54,561 nt of DNA from Gordonia amarae NBRC 15530 (lineage in GTDB: Bacteria; Actinomycetota; Actinomycetes; Mycobacteriales; Mycobacteriaceae). Both the position numbers and the translations under genes were made by a program. Shown here piece by piece: positions 36,545-44,139 of the stretch (the first letter of the stretch is position 1; each line of letters opens with the position of its first letter). A model generated the notes under the pieces. That model worked only from the letters and a program-made list of their open reading frames with translations, was not told the origin of the DNA and made no database searches. Location: the NCBI RefSeq assembly GCF_000241345.1, contig NZ_BAED01000025.1:1-54561 (forward strand). The letters run 5' to 3'.

Positions 36545-36874
36545 TCAGCAAGCCCGGCGCAGGCTCCGCACGATCTCGGCCGCACGCGACAGCATCTCCT
36601 CAACCTCGTTGAGGCGTGCCTGGAAGTCTTCCTCAGGTGCCGGCCCCTGGCCACGGTCCACAACCGCCCAGCGACGCGGAGCGTCGAGCCGTTCCACGAG
36701 TCCCTCGTCGATCAGCGGCGCATAAGCGTTGCGAATCGTCTGCACGCCGCCCACGTTGAACATCGCCGTCAACTCCGCGATCGTCGGCAGCAGGTCTCCC
36801 GGGTTGCTCCGATTCACCTCCTGTCGGAGGAATGCCGTGATCGGCTCGTGCAGTGGAGTTCTCGCCATATCCAT
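36545..36874 (-). CDS. GntR-family regulator
   Basis: A 109-aa protein. A GntR winged helix (LRQEVNRSNPGDLLPTIAELTAMFNVGGVQTIRNAYAPLIDEGLVERL) is followed by a short coiled tail (RLNEVEEMLSRAAEIVRSLRR) in place of a large ligand domain. Such short GntR proteins (KorSA-like) are frequent in actinobacterial plasmids. The operator-like half-sites at 36894-36918, 20 bp upstream, suggest autoregulation. The gap 36288-36544 on the other side holds no gene; it should contain the promoter of the McrBC operon. Confidence 0.85.
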   Translation of the reverse strand: MDMARTPLHEPITAFLRQEVNRSNPGDLLPTIAELTAMFNVGGVQTIRNAYAPLIDEGLVERLDAPRRWAVVDRGQGPAPEEDFQARLNEVEEMLSRAAEIVRSLRRAC

Positions 36875-36893
36875 CTCCTTGATTCGAGGGAAC

Positions 36894-36918
36894 CGCTCAT
36901 TTGTGAGCGATGCGCTCA
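36894..36918. promoter_or_regulatory. Overlapping operators before the GntR gene
   Basis: Three alternating half-sites CGCTCA (36894), TGAGCG (36904) and CGCTCA (36913) form two palindromes sharing the middle arm, with spacers of 4 and 3 bp. Confidence 0.6.
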
Positions 36919-37111
36919 GATTAGCAGCTCTCGGTCACGTACACCACGTCCACCTGGGGTACTCCCAAATGGACACTCCAGATCGGCTGCGTATCGCGTC
37001 ACAATAGGGTGGGGTATAGGAATTTATGGACATGTGTCACATGATCCCTTAGACTAAGAGTGACAGAACCGAGTGCCGCGACCGATGCGGACGCACCGAA
37101 CGGAGATGAAT

Positions 37112-37696
37112 ATGACCGGCCAGCGCGTCGGCTACGTACGCGTCAGCACCACCGAGCAGAACGAGGTCCGCCAGCTCGACGGTGTCGGGCTGGACAAGGT
37201 GTTCACCGACAAGGCCAGCGGCCGCACCCGCGACCGCCCCAAGCTCGACGAGATGATCGCCTACGTCCGCAGGGGCGACACGGTGTTCGTCCACAGCCTC
37301 GACCGTCTGGCCCGCAACGTGACCGACCTGCAGGGCATCATCGCCGAGCTGAACGCCAAAGGGGTGCGCGTCGAGGTCACCACGCAGGGGTTGGTGTTCA
37401 CCGGCGACGACAACCCCATGACCAAGCTGCTGCTCCAGATGCTCGGTGCCGTCGCCGAGTTCGAGCTGGCCACCATCCGCGAGCGGCAAGCCGAGGGCAT
37501 CGCCAAGGCCAAGGCCGCCGGCAAGTACCGCGGCCGGAAGGCGGCGCTCACCGCCGAGCAGGCCGCCGAGATCGCCCGGCGCCACGCCGGCGGCGCCGGC
37601 GAGGGCATCACCGCCCTGGCCACCGAGTTCGGTGTCAGTCGGCAGACGGTGTATCGCTACCTCTCCCAGACTGAAACCACCGCCCCGCCAGGATGA
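37112..37696 (+). CDS. Serine resolvase/invertase
   Basis: A 194-aa small serine recombinase. The N-terminal VGYVRVST holds the catalytic Ser, HSLDRLARNVTDL and GAVAEFELATIRERQAEGI are the conserved Arg and helix E regions, and the C-terminal HTH is ITALATEFGVSRQTVYRYL. GGAG lies 6 nt before ATG 37112. It is too small to be a large serine integrase; Tn3-type resolvases of this size resolve multimers. The AT-rich upstream region (37000-37110) may contain its res site. A hairpin GCGCCC/GGGCGC near 37705-37725 follows. Confidence 0.92.
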   Translation: MTGQRVGYVRVSTTEQNEVRQLDGVGLDKVFTDKASGRTRDRPKLDEMIAYVRRGDTVFVHSLDRLARNVTDLQGIIAELNAKGVRVEVTTQGLVFTGDDNPMTKLLLQMLGAVAEFELATIRERQAEGIAKAKAAGKYRGRKAALTAEQAAEIARRHAGGAGEGITALATEFGVSRQTVYRYLSQTETTAPPG

Positions 37697-38050
37697 ACCA
37701 TGACGGATCGCGCCCGTGGTGGGCGCGTCCTGTCGTCGGCAGTACCCCGCGTCATCACTCCGGCACAGCCGTCGACTGGCAGGGGTCGGACCATTGTCGA
37801 ATGTCACAGTCGCATAACAGATTTGGTCGTGCCTGATAGGATTGGCCGGGTATAGAGCGCACAGGGATTTCTATGGCCCTGACCAGGCACTTCTCGCCGC
37901 GCCGCCTCCCAGGCATTCGCCTTCTTCTTTGCGTATAAACGCTCTTTGTGGCGTTTACGCAGTTCAATCGGGGTCATCCGGCCGGATTACTTTCTCTGGC
38001 CATTCCCCACCCGCCCTCGCGGTCCGCTCGGGTCGCCACTACGCTCACCG
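37697..38050. other. Gene-free stretch between resolvase and XRE regulator
   Basis: No credible gene on either strand. It contains the hairpin after the resolvase, a TATAGA-like element near 37853, and an imperfect inverted repeat TGCGTATAAACGC ... GCGTTTACGCA (37930-37961). Confidence 0.5.
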
Positions 38051-38068
38051 TGTAGCGCTAGCGCTACA
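38051..38068. promoter_or_regulatory. Perfect palindrome before the XRE gene
   Basis: TGTAGCGCTAGCGCTACA is an uninterrupted 18-bp palindrome 72 bp before the XRE start, a likely operator. Confidence 0.65.
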
Positions 38069-38094
38069 GATGCCGACGCGGCGTCCGAACAAGG

Positions 38095-38452
38095 GGAGAC
38101 GCGAAGAGATGAACGATCGGTCCGTGGGATCATCGTCGGGTGCCAGCACCCGACGACCGTCTCAACGAGGCCCAGCTCAGGGTCCGGCGCGTGCGTAGAC
38201 AGGCGCTGGCCAAAGCGCTGGTCACGGCCCGTCATAAGGCGGGGCTGACCCAGGACCAATTGGCCGACAAGTCGGGCCTGTCCCGGTCGGCCATCGCGCG
38301 CGCCGAGGCGGGCGAAGCGAGCCTGTCCAGCGACCGGTTTTGGGACTTGGCCAAGGCATTGGGCATCCGCCCCAGTGCCCTGTGGCTCGCGGCCGAGGCC
38401 GACGAGGCCGCGTCCCGCACGCTCGACTGACCGTTCATCTCTCCGCGTCTCC
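38095..38452. repeat. 28-bp inverted repeats flanking the XRE gene
   Basis: The left arm (38095-38122) begins GGAGACGCGAAGAGATG; the right arm (38425-38452) is its reverse complement with 25 of 28 matches. The XRE gene lies between them. Confidence 0.75.
38140..38430 (+). CDS. XRE-family HTH regulator
   Basis: A 96-aa protein. The cro/cI-type helix-turn-helix is KALVTARHKAGLTQDQLADKSGLSRSAIARAEAGEASLS, followed by a short tail (ALWLAAEADEAASRTLD). GTG 38140 is chosen; GTG 38191 would also keep the whole HTH. An overlapping 29-codon frame starts at ATG 38109 with a good GGGGAG and could be a leader peptide. The gene lies between inverted repeats and just after an 18-bp palindrome. Confidence 0.82.
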   Translation: MPAPDDRLNEAQLRVRRVRRQALAKALVTARHKAGLTQDQLADKSGLSRSAIARAEAGEASLSSDRFWDLAKALGIRPSALWLAAEADEAASRTLD

Positions 38453-38479
38453 TCATCACCCACAAGGAAGAGGAGACAC

Positions 38480-39574
38480 GTGCCCGGAATAGACCTGTAC
38501 GCCATATATGGCCTCGACCGGACCCACCCGCCCGAAGCGCTCGCCGCGCAGCTGACGGCCCAGCTCAACACCACCGACCCGCGAGACACGTTAGGCCGCA
38601 ACCGGATCGATACGGCTCGCGCCATCCTGGGTGATCCGCAACGTCGTGCCGCCTACGACGCCCAGCTCAGCGACCCGTCAGCGCCTCCTATTACCGAGCA
38701 GGTGCTCGCACTGATCGCGGGCCGGCCGATGCCCACCGCACCCCGTAGCGGATTGGCCGCCGCGTTTGCCACGACCCGAGTTCGCGTCCTCGCCGGAGTA
38801 GCCGCAGCGCTCGCCCTCGCGCTCGTCGTCAGCATCACCGCCATCGCGTGCAGCGCTGGCGGTGACGATTCGGGCAACACCGCGAGCACCACCGCCAGCG
38901 GGAACTCGACCGGCCGCGACGGCGGAAGCACGGGCGCCAGCAGCGTCAGCTGCCAGTACACGGGCAACCGCCTGCTGGACGCCGCCAAGTGGACGTACAC
39001 CGACCAGCAGCCGACCAAGGCTCTATTGGTGGACAAGGCGATCGACCTCCCGCCCCAGTTCGCCCACTTGGCCGATTTCACCACGTCCTCGGTCAGCGGG
39101 CCCGGTTGGGAGGAGGGCCTGGTCCAGCTGCAGAACCACGACATCGCCGTGAGGATCATCAACGGCGCGGGCATCGTCGCCGACCGCAGCTTCGGAAACA
39201 GCTGGGGCATCGACGAGGGCGTCCTGACAGAGACCGTCGTCACGCCCGACGGCACGGTCGCCTCCACCCGCGATCTCCGCGAAAAGGCCCCGGGCCAGTA
39301 CGGCCTGCAGGCGCCCTCGGACCTGGCCCGGGGCCAGCAACTGGGCTATTACCGCATGCAGGGAATCGACGGCGTGACGCTTCCGGCCGCTGCGGCCGGT
39401 GACGAGACGAACAAGTACTACGCCCTGTCCGTCATGGCCGACGCGTACCAACAGAGCACCGTCTGGCTGCTGCTGCGCGGGTCAAGCGCGCTCTACCGAT
39501 CCACGATCGTGCTCACCACCAACGACGGCGTCCGCCTGGGCGCTGTCATCGACCCGACCAAATGCACCAACTGA
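38480..39574 (+). CDS. Membrane protein with degenerate J-like domain
   Basis: A 364-aa protein. The N-terminal 70 residues (DLYAIYGLDRTHPPEALAAQL ... ARAILGDPQRRAAYDAQL) follow the DnaJ helical pattern but lack the HPD tripeptide. One membrane helix follows at about 100-122, then a Ser/Thr/Gly linker and an extracytoplasmic domain of about 220 residues with two likely disulfide Cys (SCQYTGN, PTKCTN). GTG 38480 follows GAAGAGGAG. A role at the cell surface during transfer is possible but not shown. Confidence 0.75.
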   Translation: MPGIDLYAIYGLDRTHPPEALAAQLTAQLNTTDPRDTLGRNRIDTARAILGDPQRRAAYDAQLSDPSAPPITEQVLALIAGRPMPTAPRSGLAAAFATTRVRVLAGVAAALALALVVSITAIACSAGGDDSGNTASTTASGNSTGRDGGSTGASSVSCQYTGNRLLDAAKWTYTDQQPTKALLVDKAIDLPPQFAHLADFTTSSVSGPGWEEGLVQLQNHDIAVRIINGAGIVADRSFGNSWGIDEGVLTETVVTPDGTVASTRDLREKAPGQYGLQAPSDLARGQQLGYYRMQGIDGVTLPAAAAGDETNKYYALSVMADAYQQSTVWLLLRGSSALYRSTIVLTTNDGVRLGAVIDPTKCTN

Positions 39575-39598
39575 CCACCGTGTGAAAGGACAACCACG

Positions 39599-39991
39599 AT
39601 GAACAGATTCCGCAAGACCACCACCACCCTGGCAGCCGCTGGGGCCATCGCCGCCGGCACCCTGGCCGGCACCGTCGTAGGCGCGGGCGAGGCCTCGGCC
39701 AGAATCGACTCCGGGGAGTACACGTGGACTACGACCAAGACGCTCACGGGAGCCCGTGGCTCATATCCCGTCACGGTCAGGGGCAACATCCTCACGCTGA
39801 ACTTGCCCGGCACGATCATCGGCGCATCGAAGCACGCACGCCTGCATCCCACGCGCACCGGCGCATGGATGGATTACGGCGGCAATCGATATGTGTTCTC
39901 CCGCAAAGGGGCTCGGTACACCGGCCAGGAGCACTGGCTCATGATTAACGGCGCCGTCGTCGGCACCACCACGCTGACCCCGCGGCGCTGA
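39599..39991 (+). CDS. Small secreted protein
   Basis: A 130-aa protein with a Sec signal peptide (MNRFRKTTTTLAAAGAIAAG..., cleavage likely after ASA near residue 35) and a beta-rich mature part with SYPVTVRGNILTLNLPG. It is convergent with a second secreted protein (40056-40403) whose VPVTVRDGVITV segment and size suggest a distant paralogue. AAAGGAC lies before the ATG. The function is unknown. Confidence 0.72.
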   Translation: MNRFRKTTTTLAAAGAIAAGTLAGTVVGAGEASARIDSGEYTWTTTKTLTGARGSYPVTVRGNILTLNLPGTIIGASKHARLHPTRTGAWMDYGGNRYVFSRKGARYTGQEHWLMINGAVVGTTTLTPRR

Positions 39992-40010
39992 CCCGCATAA
40001 CCCAAAACAG

Positions 40011-40041
40011 AACCCCCGCACCGAGATTCGGTGCGGGGGTT
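40011..40041. terminator. Hairpin between convergent secreted-protein genes
   Basis: Perfect arms AACCCCCGCACCG and CGGTGCGGGGGTT with a 5-nt loop, well placed to end both genes. Confidence 0.85.
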
Positions 40042-40055
40042 CCTTGCCACGCTGG

Positions 40056-40403
40056 TCAGCGGATATGCGCCCACGTGCTGCCGTTGATGGTGACGCTGTA
40101 GGTGCCGTTTTCGCCGTCGTGCAACCCGACCGACTGGCCGGCAAGGGTCGTGCGGGCACCGTCCGCAGTGGGAACGAGCCGTCCGGACAGCCCTGCGACG
40201 GTGATCACGCCGTCGCGCACGGTGACCGGCACCGAGGCGACGGGCGCGGCCAGCGGCAGGACCGGGTTCACGACCGAGGCGGTGTAGTGTCCGTCGTGCA
40301 CACCGGCCGTGTCGGCGGCTGCGGTGCCCGTGCCCAGGGCCACGGCTCCGGCGGCGGCACCGGCCAGGGCGGTGGCGGCGATGGCGGTCTTGATGTTCGT
40401 CAT
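40056..40403 (-). CDS. Small secreted protein, likely paralogue of the convergent gene
   Basis: A 115-aa protein. The signal peptide (MTNIKTAIAATALAGAAAG...) ends near AAA-DT; the mature part has DGHYTASVV, VPVTVRDGVITV and a C-terminal YSVTINGSTWAH. AAGGAG lies 8 nt before ATG 40403. Shared features with the 130-aa protein are DGxYT, PVTVRxxxxT and small size. Possibly a surface or exclusion factor of the element (inference). Confidence 0.75.
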   Translation of the reverse strand: MTNIKTAIAATALAGAAAGAVALGTGTAAADTAGVHDGHYTASVVNPVLPLAAPVASVPVTVRDGVITVAGLSGRLVPTADGARTTLAGQSVGLHDGENGTYSVTINGSTWAHIR

Positions 40404-40470
40404 GGTGTAACTCCTTGTCTGGTAACTGATTTCGGGGCTGCGGACCGCTCGACCTTCCAGGGACTGTGGA

Positions 40471-41391
40471 CTACTTGCTCGGGACTGCGCTGCTCGAACT
40501 ACCCCCCTCTCCCGTCTCGTCATCGCCACCGGAAGACTCCGCGGGGGTGCGCTCGATCTGGATCTTCGCGAGCTTGTCGCCAATCAGCGCGTATGACGTC
40601 AGCTCGCCGCCGAATGCCCGGATCGGCTTGATCAGCGACACCGCTGTCGGATGGTCGTCGCTGCCGCCTTCGCCCACCACGCGGTAGGCGCCCTCGTCGA
40701 TGGTCTTGCAGGCCCGGAGCGCATCCTTGTCATTGCCGTCGCCGTAAGCCTCACCGAGCACCGAGAAGCCTCCGCTGATCGCCACCGGGACCTTCCACCA
40801 CAGGGCTTTACCGTTGGACTGAGCGCTCTCGGTCGACGCGATGTAGACGCCCAGCCGCTCGTCGGAGAGCTGCAGGATCACCCGCTGCGCTCGCTGGCCG
40901 GCCTCGTCCTCCCTGGTCGCGAAACCGACGGGCATGTCGATCGCCTCCACCACGCGCAGCTGCGTGCCGGGCGCCGCCGCCCCGTCCTTCCACACCGCGG
41001 CCAGGATCTCCGACTCGCCGCACCCGACGCCCGCCACGGGCTCGGGGGCACTGCTTGACGCGGCTGTCGAACTCGACGGCGCGACCGACTGCCGCACCTC
41101 GCTCGACTTCGCCTCGACCCGCTCAGAGATCGACGGCTTGGGCGTCGGGGGCTCCATCCGCGTCAGGACCACCGCGCCGGCCGTGACCGCGACGACGAAC
41201 GCCGCGCCCGCGATCACCGGCCACCTGCGACGGCCGGCTGCTGGTCGCCCTTCGCGCGCAGCAGGCCCTTCCTCCACCGCACGTTCGTCCGAAGGCGGCT
41301 TCGCCTGCGACGCAGCCAGATCCACGGCCTCGTACCCGTCAAGATCCTCCGGATCGATCGGTTCACCGTTCTCATCCACGTACTTCGCCAT
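40471..41391 (-). CDS. Single-pass membrane protein of the transfer-region operon
   Basis: A 306-aa protein. The cytosolic head of 55 residues is acidic with Arg-rich end (AGRRRWP); one membrane helix spans about 57-80 (VIAGAAFVVAVTAGAVVLT); then comes a Ser-rich linker and an outer domain with two Cys (VGCGES, LRACKT). The topology resembles assembly proteins of reduced Gram-positive transfer systems, but no family is recognised. It is the last gene of a six-gene minus-strand run. Confidence 0.68.
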   Translation of the reverse strand: MAKYVDENGEPIDPEDLDGYEAVDLAASQAKPPSDERAVEEGPAAREGRPAAGRRRWPVIAGAAFVVAVTAGAVVLTRMEPPTPKPSISERVEAKSSEVRQSVAPSSSTAASSSAPEPVAGVGCGESEILAAVWKDGAAAPGTQLRVVEAIDMPVGFATREDEAGQRAQRVILQLSDERLGVYIASTESAQSNGKALWWKVPVAISGGFSVLGEAYGDGNDKDALRACKTIDEGAYRVVGEGGSDDHPTAVSLIKPIRAFGGELTSYALIGDKLAKIQIERTPAESSGGDDETGEGGSSSSAVPSK

Positions 41392-41392
41392 C

Positions 41393-42034
41393 TCAAGCCT
41401 CCTCAGTCTTTTTCTTGCGCATGACGATCGGCTCGTCGTCCGCGACCGGCCGCGCAGCGGTCGCGGTCGGCGCCGGGGGAATCTGCGCGACTGCGGACGC
41501 GTCCTTGTGCTTTAGAGCGTCAAGTGACTGCATCAGGTACTTGGGACCCACCAGCGCGGTCGCCAGCCCAACCGCGGCGGCGATCATCAACGGCTGGTTC
41601 CCGCCGACAGCGGTGACGATTCCGAGCATGATCGACCGCAGGATCATGAACCCCACTGCGTATGCCGCAGCGATCAGCACCCACCGGATCATCGACGACC
41701 GAGCGAGGAACTCCTCGTACGCCGCGTGCCCGGTACGCAGGAACTCCTTGAACTTGTCGATGTTGGTCTCGGTGCCGGCCGCCGCCTTCACCGCGGCCTC
41801 TGCGGCCGCGCTCCGGGTGAAGACCCCTGCGGTGTACATGAACGTCACGAGCTTCACCGCGAACACCGTCGCGAACGCAGAGGCCTCCTCCAGCCAACCG
41901 GCCTGGGCCAGGCCCATCGCGAGGAAGAAGAAGAACGCCGCCACGCCGATGGTGAAGGCGAGCCTGACCAACTCCGTCGCGCCGGACTCGACGATGACAT
42001 CGCCACCGCCCTCTTTACTCACTTTCTGACTCAT
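41393..42034 (-). CDS. Multi-pass membrane protein
   Basis: A 213-aa protein with about four hydrophobic helices: RLAFTIGVAAFFFFLAMGLAQ, FAVKLVTFMYTAGVF, WVLIAAAYAVGFMILRSIMLGIVTAVG and LMIAAAVGLATALVG. A charged loop (TETNIDKFKEFLRTGHAAYEEFLAR) separates the pairs, and the tail is basic. It overlaps the upstream gene by 4 bp. It is a candidate membrane component of the element's transfer apparatus. Confidence 0.68.
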   Translation of the reverse strand: MSQKVSKEGGGDVIVESGATELVRLAFTIGVAAFFFFLAMGLAQAGWLEEASAFATVFAVKLVTFMYTAGVFTRSAAAEAAVKAAAGTETNIDKFKEFLRTGHAAYEEFLARSSMIRWVLIAAAYAVGFMILRSIMLGIVTAVGGNQPLMIAAAVGLATALVGPKYLMQSLDALKHKDASAVAQIPPAPTATAARPVADDEPIVMRKKKTEEA

Positions 42035-42318
42035 CGCCGGTCCTCACTGTCATCGGCCGCCTTGCCGTCCACAACGCCCGGCACGATGATCGCCGCGATG
42101 CCGGCCACCACCGCCGCGCCCGCGACCCACCGCCACGGTCCGCCCAAGGCGATGCCGAGCACGACGACGGCGAGACCGGCCAGGACCGCGAGTAGGACCA
42201 GTGCGGTGATCCAGCGGCCGTGCGGCGCTTGGTGTTCCATGCCGTCGTCCTCTCGGTCCTCGATCGGTGTGGTCGTCGGTAGCGGTTCGGTGTCCCCGAG
42301 CAGTTCAGCGATCGTCAT
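42031..42318 (-). CDS. Small membrane protein
   Basis: A 95-aa protein. An acidic head (EPLPTTTPIEDREDDG) is followed by two membrane helices (WITALVLLAVLAGLAVVVLGIAL; WVAGAAVVAGIAAIIVPGVV) and an acidic tail. GGAG lies before ATG 42318, which is 14 bp inside the upstream gene. No family recognised. Confidence 0.65.
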   Translation of the reverse strand: MTIAELLGDTEPLPTTTPIEDREDDGMEHQAPHGRWITALVLLAVLAGLAVVVLGIALGGPWRWVAGAAVVAGIAAIIVPGVVDGKAADDSEDRR

Positions 42319-42709
42319 CGGGGATCTCCTCGTTCTTTGGCGGATTGCGCCGTGACCAGTCCTGCACGTAGCGGCGGAAGGCCTCGTCCCGACCCTCGGA
42401 CCAGGCCCGCAGGCGTCCCGGCAGCGCGGCGAGTCCGGCCCGCACGCCCTCGCCCCGGTGCCACCGCCACAGGGTGCGCAGCGCATCGGCCACGCCGCTG
42501 AGCACCAGCACGCCCAGCGCTGCCGCGACGGCGATCCCAGCGGCGTCGTCCAGCCATCCCTTCACCGCCAGCCCGGCGATCGCGGCGGCCGCCACCACCG
42601 ACGCGCCGACCGACCACCACAGCAGCGCACGGGCGTTGCTCGAACGCTTGCCGGTCAAACCCGCGTACTGGTCGGCCACCCACAGTTCAGCCTCTTGCAC
42701 CTTGCTCAT
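42305..42709 (-). CDS. Small membrane protein
   Basis: A 134-aa protein. MSKVQEAELWVADQYAGLTG precedes two membrane helices (about 30-50 and 55-75) and a basic cytosolic tail. GAGGAG lies 6 nt before ATG 42709; a GTG at 42742 overlapping the upstream stop is the alternative. It is part of the same operon. Confidence 0.65.
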   Translation of the reverse strand: MSKVQEAELWVADQYAGLTGKRSSNARALLWWSVGASVVAAAAIAGLAVKGWLDDAAGIAVAAALGVLVLSGVADALRTLWRWHRGEGVRAGLAALPGRLRAWSEGRDEAFRRYVQDWSRRNPPKNEEIPDDDR

Positions 42710-42738
42710 AACGTTCTCCTCGTTGATCTCGTTGTCGT

Positions 42739-43593
42739 TCACCGGAGTTTCTCCACACCGTCGGGTGCGAACCCGACCTCGTCCGCCTGGGCACCGTCAT
42801 CGCCGGCGAAGTCCTCGTCGTCGTCCACGCCGTCGTCGTCGAACGGCTCCGGCGGCACGTAGACCGGGAATGCCGACGGGTCGTAGCCGATGTCGATCTT
42901 CTCGGCCTCCGGGGTCTCCCTCCAGGTGCCGTCTGCGTTCTGCTTGGAGGACTCGACCGCCTTGCGCGGCACCGCTGCCCAGCCCCAGGCGCGGATGAAA
43001 AACGCCGTTGCACTCAGCGCGATCACCAGCTGCCACGCCGCCCACGACGCGACCCACTCGCCGAAGGTCAAGTCCGGCCACACCATCGGGAAGCGCGGGA
43101 TCAGCTTGAGGCTGGGACCGGTCAGCGGCCCGAGGAACTTCAGCACCGCACCGATGACCACCGCGGCGGTCGCCCACGGCCACCACCACAGCCGCCCGAT
43201 GCGCGGCGAGCACCGCTCCATCAGCCAGTAGATGCCGCGACCGGCGGCGACGCCCGCGCCGACCAGCCCCGCGGCGAGGGCGCCGAGCACCGCCATCGCG
43301 ATCAGGCGCGCCAGGCCCTCGCCGGCGTCCTGCTCGGACAATGCCCGACGCCACCACGGCGGCACGATGTCATCGCCGGCGGCACTAGCACCGATGCCAA
43401 TGCCCGAGCGGGCCCGGCGATCGGCCCGCCGACTCAGTACCTGCGACCGACGACGGCGGGCGCTCGCGGGCCGCTCGCCCTTGGCCAGCTCACCGGCGCG
43501 CTCGCGCTCCCAGCGGTATTCGAGCGCGCCGGGCAGCACCGTCAGCCGGTCGGCTACAGCGCTCGCCCGCTCGCGCAGGTCGTCGGTCCACAT
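42739..43593 (-). CDS. Multi-pass membrane protein of the transfer-region operon
   Basis: A 284-aa protein. A basic cytosolic head (ARRRRSQVLSRRADRRARSG), three or four membrane helices (LIAMAVLGALAAGLVGAGVAAG, WWWPWATAAVVIGAVLKFL, WQLVIALSATAFFIRAWGW), and a very acidic tail (DDDGVDDDEDFAGDDG). ATG 43593 overlaps the preceding stop by one base. The head-membrane-tail pattern fits a channel component; no known T4SS family is matched. Confidence 0.7.
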   Translation of the reverse strand: MWTDDLRERASAVADRLTVLPGALEYRWERERAGELAKGERPASARRRRSQVLSRRADRRARSGIGIGASAAGDDIVPPWWRRALSEQDAGEGLARLIAMAVLGALAAGLVGAGVAAGRGIYWLMERCSPRIGRLWWWPWATAAVVIGAVLKFLGPLTGPSLKLIPRFPMVWPDLTFGEWVASWAAWQLVIALSATAFFIRAWGWAAVPRKAVESSKQNADGTWRETPEAEKIDIGYDPSAFPVYVPPEPFDDDGVDDDEDFAGDDGAQADEVGFAPDGVEKLR

Positions 43594-43781
43594 CACTGGC
43601 CACCGTTCAGGCAGCCGTCCAGTGCAGCCTGGTCGGCGGCCGGCAGGCACGCCACCGTGCGCTCGTACTGCGTCTGCGTCCCCTCGCGGACTCCCACCGG
43701 ACCCGCGATCGACCAACCGATGACGAACGGGATCGCCGCCACCACCAGGTATCCGACGAGTTTGAAGCCGATCTTTCCCAT
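43593..43781 (-). CDS. Small membrane protein, first gene of the operon
   Basis: A 62-aa protein with one N-terminal helix (FKLVGYLVVAAIPFVIGWSIAG) and two Cys in the outer part (VACLPAADQAALDGC). AGGAG lies 9 nt before ATG 43781. It begins the minus-strand run of six membrane genes and is divergent from the RHH regulator; the operator at 43828-43846 lies between. Confidence 0.7.
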   Translation of the reverse strand: MGKIGFKLVGYLVVAAIPFVIGWSIAGPVGVREGTQTQYERTVACLPAADQAALDGCLNGGQ

Positions 43782-43827
43782 ATTTATGCACTCCTGTCCC
43801 GAAATCGTCGCTGTTCGTGCCGCATGG

Positions 43828-43846
43828 TTATGCGGTTATGCGCATA
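43828..43846. promoter_or_regulatory. Operator copy 1 in the divergent transfer promoter
   Basis: TTATGCGGTTATGCGCATA contains the palindrome TATGCGCATA plus an extra TTATGCG. A near-identical site lies at 46121-46139. Confidence 0.7.
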
Positions 43847-43893
43847 GCTATACAGTACGCTGTAGATGGATCCACGACAAGAAGGAGTGAACG

Positions 43894-44139
43894 ATGACCC
43901 GACTGGAAACGCACCAACAGGTGCCCGTGACCCCGCAGGAGCGTGCTGAACTGCGCGAACTCGCTGCGGCGCACGGCGTTTCGCCCGGAATCTTCGCCCG
44001 CGCGCTGCTCATGCACGCCCGGGGCCTGCTCGGCGACCCGGTGCTGGCCGCTCGCATCGACGCCGAGAAGCGTGGCCGCGCAACCCGATCCAGCGAGGCC
44101 GCCACCACGGCCGCCCGCGCCCGGTGGGGTGTGAAATGA
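43894..44139 (+). CDS. Ribbon-helix-helix-type regulator
   Basis: An 81-aa protein. HQQVPVTPQERAELRELAAAHGVSPGIFARALLMHARGLL has the strand-helix-helix pattern of RHH (CopG/MobC-like) proteins; the tail is basic. AAGGAG lies 8 nt before the ATG. It is coupled by ATGA to the coupling-protein gene, and probably binds the paired operators at 43828 and 46121, thereby controlling both transfer operons; MobC-like help at oriT is an alternative. Confidence 0.75.
   Translation: MTRLETHQQVPVTPQERAELRELAAAHGVSPGIFARALLMHARGLLGDPVLAARIDAEKRGRATRSSEAATTAARARWGVK

Noticed and set aside
37060..37674. 204-codon plus frame overlapping the resolvase
   Set aside because: Shifted frame of the resolvase, Arg/Pro/His-rich, without the recombinase motifs.
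37112..37696. Resolvase as the integrase of the element
   Set aside because: At 194 aa it is a Tn3-type resolvase; large serine integrases have about 450 residues or more.
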